DNA of 8,014 nucleotides from an uncultured Collinsella sp. (GTDB lineage: Bacteria > Actinomycetota > Coriobacteriia > Coriobacteriales > Coriobacteriaceae), in contig CALGZY010000133.1 in the NCBI GenBank assembly GCA_937934355.1, forward strand, positions 1 through 8,014, given 5' to 3'. The notes under the pieces were generated by a model, which worked only from the letters and a program-made list of their open reading frames with translations, ran no database searches and had not been told where the DNA came from. A program made the position numbers and the translations under genes. Shown piece after piece: positions 6,294-8,014 of the stretch. Within the stretch, counting starts at the first letter, position 1. Each line of letters starts with the position of its first letter.

Positions 6294-6392
6294 AGGCTGA
6301 GACATGCGCTTTCCCAAATCCGTAGTGCAGGTACGGGAATGTGGAATCGCGTTAGATATATTCTACCCGGTCATCTCGGTGGCGCAAATCTT

Positions 6393-6436
6393 GGCACGGG
6401 TTTCCGCGAACGCGGACGCCCGTGCCCTTCTTTTTA
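6393..6436 (+). terminator. Terminator after the integrase gene
   Basis: Outer arms GGCACGGG (6393-6400) and CCCGTGCC (6419-6426) pair perfectly, with an inner stem TCCGC/GCGGA capped by GAAC, followed by CTTCTTTTT. It lies 100 bases after the integrase stop. Confidence 0.85.
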
Positions 6437-6635
6437 TGTTTACGCAAAGAGTCAGCGGGAATGCAGGTGAGGCCTCGCGGTTCAGGCCGGGGATTTTCAG
6501 CCGCGCCGCCCGATTTCGAATAAAGGCCTGCAGATGCAGACGGCTTTCGGGAGGCCCCGACGGCACCTCTCTCAAAAATGGGAGCATGGCCCGAGGGCGC
6601 CCATGGGCGGCCCTCCCGCCGTTCGGTTGGGCGGC
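6437..6635. other. GC-rich non-coding stretch
   Basis: No credible gene on either strand; open frames here run through hairpins and have no domain. A near-palindrome centred on GCCCATGGGC lies at about 6593-6615. Nothing else identified. Confidence 0.4.
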
Positions 6636-6715
6636 GGCGTGTAGCCCCGTAGGCGTGTAGCCGTGTGGCGGTGTAGTGCGCTGCGGATGTAGACCTGTGG
6701 CGGCGTATGCCGAAA
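6636..6715. repeat. 16-bp direct repeats, about five copies (iteron-like)
   Basis: The core GTGTAG occurs at 6639, 6655 and 6671, ATGTAG at 6687 and a weaker GCGTAT at 6703, an exact 16-base spacing. Units start at 6636, 6652, 6668, 6684 and 6700, with approximate pattern GGCGGTGTAGCCCTGT. The copies are diverged but keep phase. Sixteen is not a multiple of three, so this is not a coding repeat. Contiguous repeats of 16-22 bp near AT-rich palindromes are typical of plasmid origins; function here is inference. Confidence 0.65.
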
Positions 6716-6718
6716 CAT

Positions 6719-6783
6719 ATTCCCAATCCGGGAATGCACTTATATATAAGTGCAATCGTCTTGCCATAGACGGGAAACCCGTC
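6719..6783. repeat. Inverted-repeat cluster with perfect 20-bp palindrome
   Basis: Three structures lie close together: ATTCCC-AATCC-GGGAAT (6719-6735), the perfect palindrome TGCACTTATATATAAGTGCA (6735-6754), and GACGGG-AAA-CCCGTC (6769-6783). The palindrome has an AT-only centre in otherwise GC-rich DNA. It follows the 16-bp repeats directly. It could be a repressor or Rep-binding site, a nick-site hairpin or an origin melting region. Confidence 0.65.
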
Positions 6784-6811
6784 GGCCGGGCGGGACCGGA
6801 GGGCCGGGCGG
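6784..6811. repeat. Short direct repeat GGCCGGGCGG
   Basis: Two identical 10-base copies at 6784-6793 and 6802-6811, 18 bases apart, right after the hairpin at 6769-6783. A partial third copy is near 6823. No function assigned; such GC-rich words recur easily. Confidence 0.4.
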
Positions 6812-6861
6812 CGAATGCGAAAGGCCGGATGCAGCCGATGCCCTGAATGAGGTCCCAACAC

Positions 6862-7071
6862 ATGGGAGGGGCAGGTGAATCCATCTCTTTGGCCGCTCAC
6901 GAGGGCATGGATTTCCCAGCCCTCGCCCCCGAGGACATCTTGCAGACGATTCGCAGGTCTCCGAGCGGTAGGTACCTGATGGAGCAGAGGGCCGCGCTGG
7001 CGTAGTTGCCGCACTTCGACGATATGGACGATGACGAGCTCCGCCAATTCGCCGCCCAAGTCAGGCCGTGA
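6862..7071 (+). pseudogene. Small unknown ORF broken by an in-frame amber codon
   Basis: From ATG at 6862 the frame runs 47 codons, meets TAG at 7003-7005, then continues 21 codons to TGA at 7069. Both halves look coding: the first contains HEGMDFPALAPEDILQTI and SGRYLMEQRAALA, the second is acidic, FDDMDDDELRQFAAQVRP. A single base change from CAG (Gln) would explain the TAG. GAGG lies nine bases before the ATG; an in-frame ATG at 6847 has no ribosome site. The uninterrupted product would be a soluble, acidic, largely helical protein of 69 residues. I do not recognise a family. Alternatives are a genuine 47-residue product or a readthrough gene. Confidence 0.4.
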
Positions 7072-7127
7072 TTTTATAGAATTCAGGGAGGACCGCTGTC
7101 ACGTTCGCCGTTTAAGAAGGTGCCGCT

Positions 7128-7289
7128 TTGAAATATCTCGTCGAGGATTTCGATGATCCGGCAGATCCCGTCCAAGACTACGCCGACGCCAAGCAAATCG
7201 TCCGAAAAGTACTCGGCTCCCACCCATCGGTGAGACAAGCTGCCACATGGCCATGGAAGCCTCATTTATTTGCGAAGAACATCGGCTAG
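7128..7289 (+). CDS. Hypothetical 53-residue protein, TTG start
   Basis: TTG at 7128 is preceded by AGAAGG seven bases upstream. The product starts KYLVEDFDDPADPVQDYADA and continues into a basic stretch (KQIVRKVLGSHP). No domain is recognised. The last dozen codons overlap the end of the minus-strand gene at 7266 and lie where base composition shifts, so the original C-terminus may have been replaced at a junction. A strong AGGGAGG at 7085-7091 lies upstream without an ATG or GTG behind it, a further sign that this stretch is a gene remnant. It could be non-coding. Confidence 0.3.
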   Translation: MKYLVEDFDDPADPVQDYADAKQIVRKVLGSHPSVRQAATWPWKPHLFAKNIG

Positions 7290-8014
7290 CCGCAGGATTG
7301 AAATCATCGACCGATAAGTGAGTTCCACTTTTTCGCCCGCAAGCAGTCGTTTCGAGCCAATCTCATCTAGCCCCACAAGCCGAGAAAACAGCGGGCCGCT
7401 CATCGTGGCATCGTCAATTGATTCCCTTATGGTCTTCAAAACGTCCGTATCATGAAGCGATGCCGAGCTGTAGGGGGCAACACGAGCGGAACTCTCAATT
7501 AACGACGAGACAAAAGGATGGAGATGCTTTGGACATAGTCCATCAAACACCACATCCCCATTGTCGTTCGAGCCGACCAGGCGCCAAGTATAATGATCGA
7601 CCCAGTCATCTCCGTCATATATGGCGTCCATGAGCAACTTCCCGTCTAGAGAGAGAAACCTATTTGGACATCGGGGCGCAAGACCGCAATCCATATCGGG
7701 CCTGCAGCAGCTCCAACCCAACGCACCACATAGGTTCCCTTTCGTACATGTGTATCAATCTGCCCCGAAATGCCGGTGAATGCAATTCTAGACCCGTTTG
7801 TCGGATAGCAATCGACGTATTCTTGATGGACATGACTATTCGTCACAAATCATTCAGCGTATCGCCGGGGTTCCAGTAATACTCGATGCATCGGGATGCC
7901 CTCATTCCCCATTTTTCGAAGTTGAATATGATGACAGGACGACTAGGTTTACAAGTCAAGCAAGTTAAAAATCTATGTGGCCAATGTGATACCGTTGAAC
8001 CCGCATATCGATAC
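7266..8014 (-). pseudogene. Unknown gene, apparently frameshifted twice; runs off the right edge
   Basis: Three overlapping minus-strand frames read as one protein if joined. The first, open from the window edge to TGA at 7845-7843, contains TCLTCKPSRPVIIFNFEKWG and CIEYYWNPGDTL. The second runs from GTG at 7846 to TAG at 7648-7646 and contains RIAFTGISGQ and GTYVVRWVGAAAGP. The third, ending at 7266, contains MDAIYDGDDWVDHYTW and ends SILRLADVLRK; on its own it would start at ATG 7721 (151 residues). Removing one TC unit from the run at 7648-7656 joins the second and third smoothly (VQIGFSLDGKLL); adding one T near 7850 joins the first and second. The CxxC may be part of a zinc ribbon. No family is recognised. 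GTGA overlap at 7846-7843 leaves open that the first two are separate coupled genes. DNA is more AT-rich than the integrase. Confidence 0.5.

Larger units (their letters stand above)
4543..8014. mobile_element. Integrated element in tRNA-Pro, left end and interior
   Basis: The element begins at the tRNA fragment and includes a tyrosine recombinase, a repeat-rich non-coding block and small or broken genes. Codon use in the recombinase is far more GC-rich at third positions than in the chromosomal genes to its left, while 7290-8014 is clearly more AT-rich. No capsid, conjugation, Rep or cargo gene is recognised, so whether it is a prophage remnant, ICE/IME or integrated plasmid cannot be decided. 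The right boundary is not in the window. Confidence 0.6.

Noticed and set aside
5322..6317. Minus-strand frame of 331 codons opposite the integrase
   Set aside because: Shadow of the GC-rich integrase codons; composition is Arg/Val/Gly/Glu-heavy with no recognisable fold, while the plus strand has all catalytic residues.
6304..6660. Plus-strand frame of 118 codons after the integrase, as an excisionase
   Set aside because: It contains the integrase terminator hairpin, and its composition (Arg, Ala, Cys, Phe mix) shows no winged-helix or MerR-like excisionase motif.
6636..6715. CRISPR array
   Set aside because: Units are contiguous 16-mers without spacers and are too diverged; no cas genes are near.
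6352..7059. Minus-strand frame of 235 codons
   Set aside because: It runs through the integrase terminator, the 16-bp repeats and the palindrome, is rich in Arg, Pro and Gly with no domain, and lies antisense to a better small ORF. It is a GC-skew artefact.
7935..7944. Ten-base match to the tRNA 3' end (CAGGACGACT) as the second attachment site
   Set aside because: The match stops after ten bases, no T-arm or anticodon follows, and it lies within a minus-strand coding frame.

Overview
The window looks like chromosome of a Coriobacteriia actinobacterium, most likely Collinsella or a close relative. This rests on moderately GC-rich coding, an FHA gene followed by a MerR gene as in garA-Rv1828 and odhI-ftsR of other Actinobacteria, and the style of the NlpC/P60 hydrolase. 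The genus call is recognition, not a search result.

Left part (1-4300) is ordinary core chromosome, all on the minus strand. Read in the direction of transcription (right to left) it holds a CDP-alcohol phosphatidyltransferase (3509-4213), a GarA/OdhI-like FHA protein (3009-3443), an FtsR-like MerR regulator (2121-3005), adenine phosphoribosyltransferase apt (1554-2084), a secreted coiled-coil NlpC/P60 hydrolase (382-1521) with its terminator (317-358), and the first 67 codons of a DegV-family gene cut by the window edge (1-202). Gaps are short, so the first five may share transcripts. A promoter for the phosphatidyltransferase is visible at 4250-4278. Together they cover phospholipid synthesis, phospho-signalling to central metabolism or division, purine salvage and wall remodelling.

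Middle (4340-4802) is an integration junction. A minus-strand tRNA-Pro(GGG) fragment (4509-4552) keeps everything from the anticodon loop to the 3' end, with the tRNA's own terminator (4468-4498). Its 5' half is replaced by unrelated DNA. The break falls inside an inverted repeat, TGACCCC-N4-GGGGTCA, that looks like an integrase core site. An intact tyrosine recombinase follows on the plus strand (4803-6293) with its own terminator (6393-6436).

Right part (6437-8014) is the interior of this element and appears partly decayed. It has a non-coding block with about five 16-bp direct repeats, two short inverted repeats and a perfect 20-bp palindrome; this arrangement resembles a replication or transfer origin, but no Rep or relaxase gene is in view. 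Then come a small plus-strand ORF broken by an in-frame amber codon (6862-7071), a 53-codon TTG-start ORF (7128-7289), and a more AT-rich minus-strand gene (7266-8014) that reads through only if two frameshifts are allowed, one at a TC dinucleotide run. The far end of the element and the restored tRNA are outside the window.

I do not see a recognisable complete new system. The most unusual parts are the repeat/palindrome block and the frameshifted minus-strand gene.
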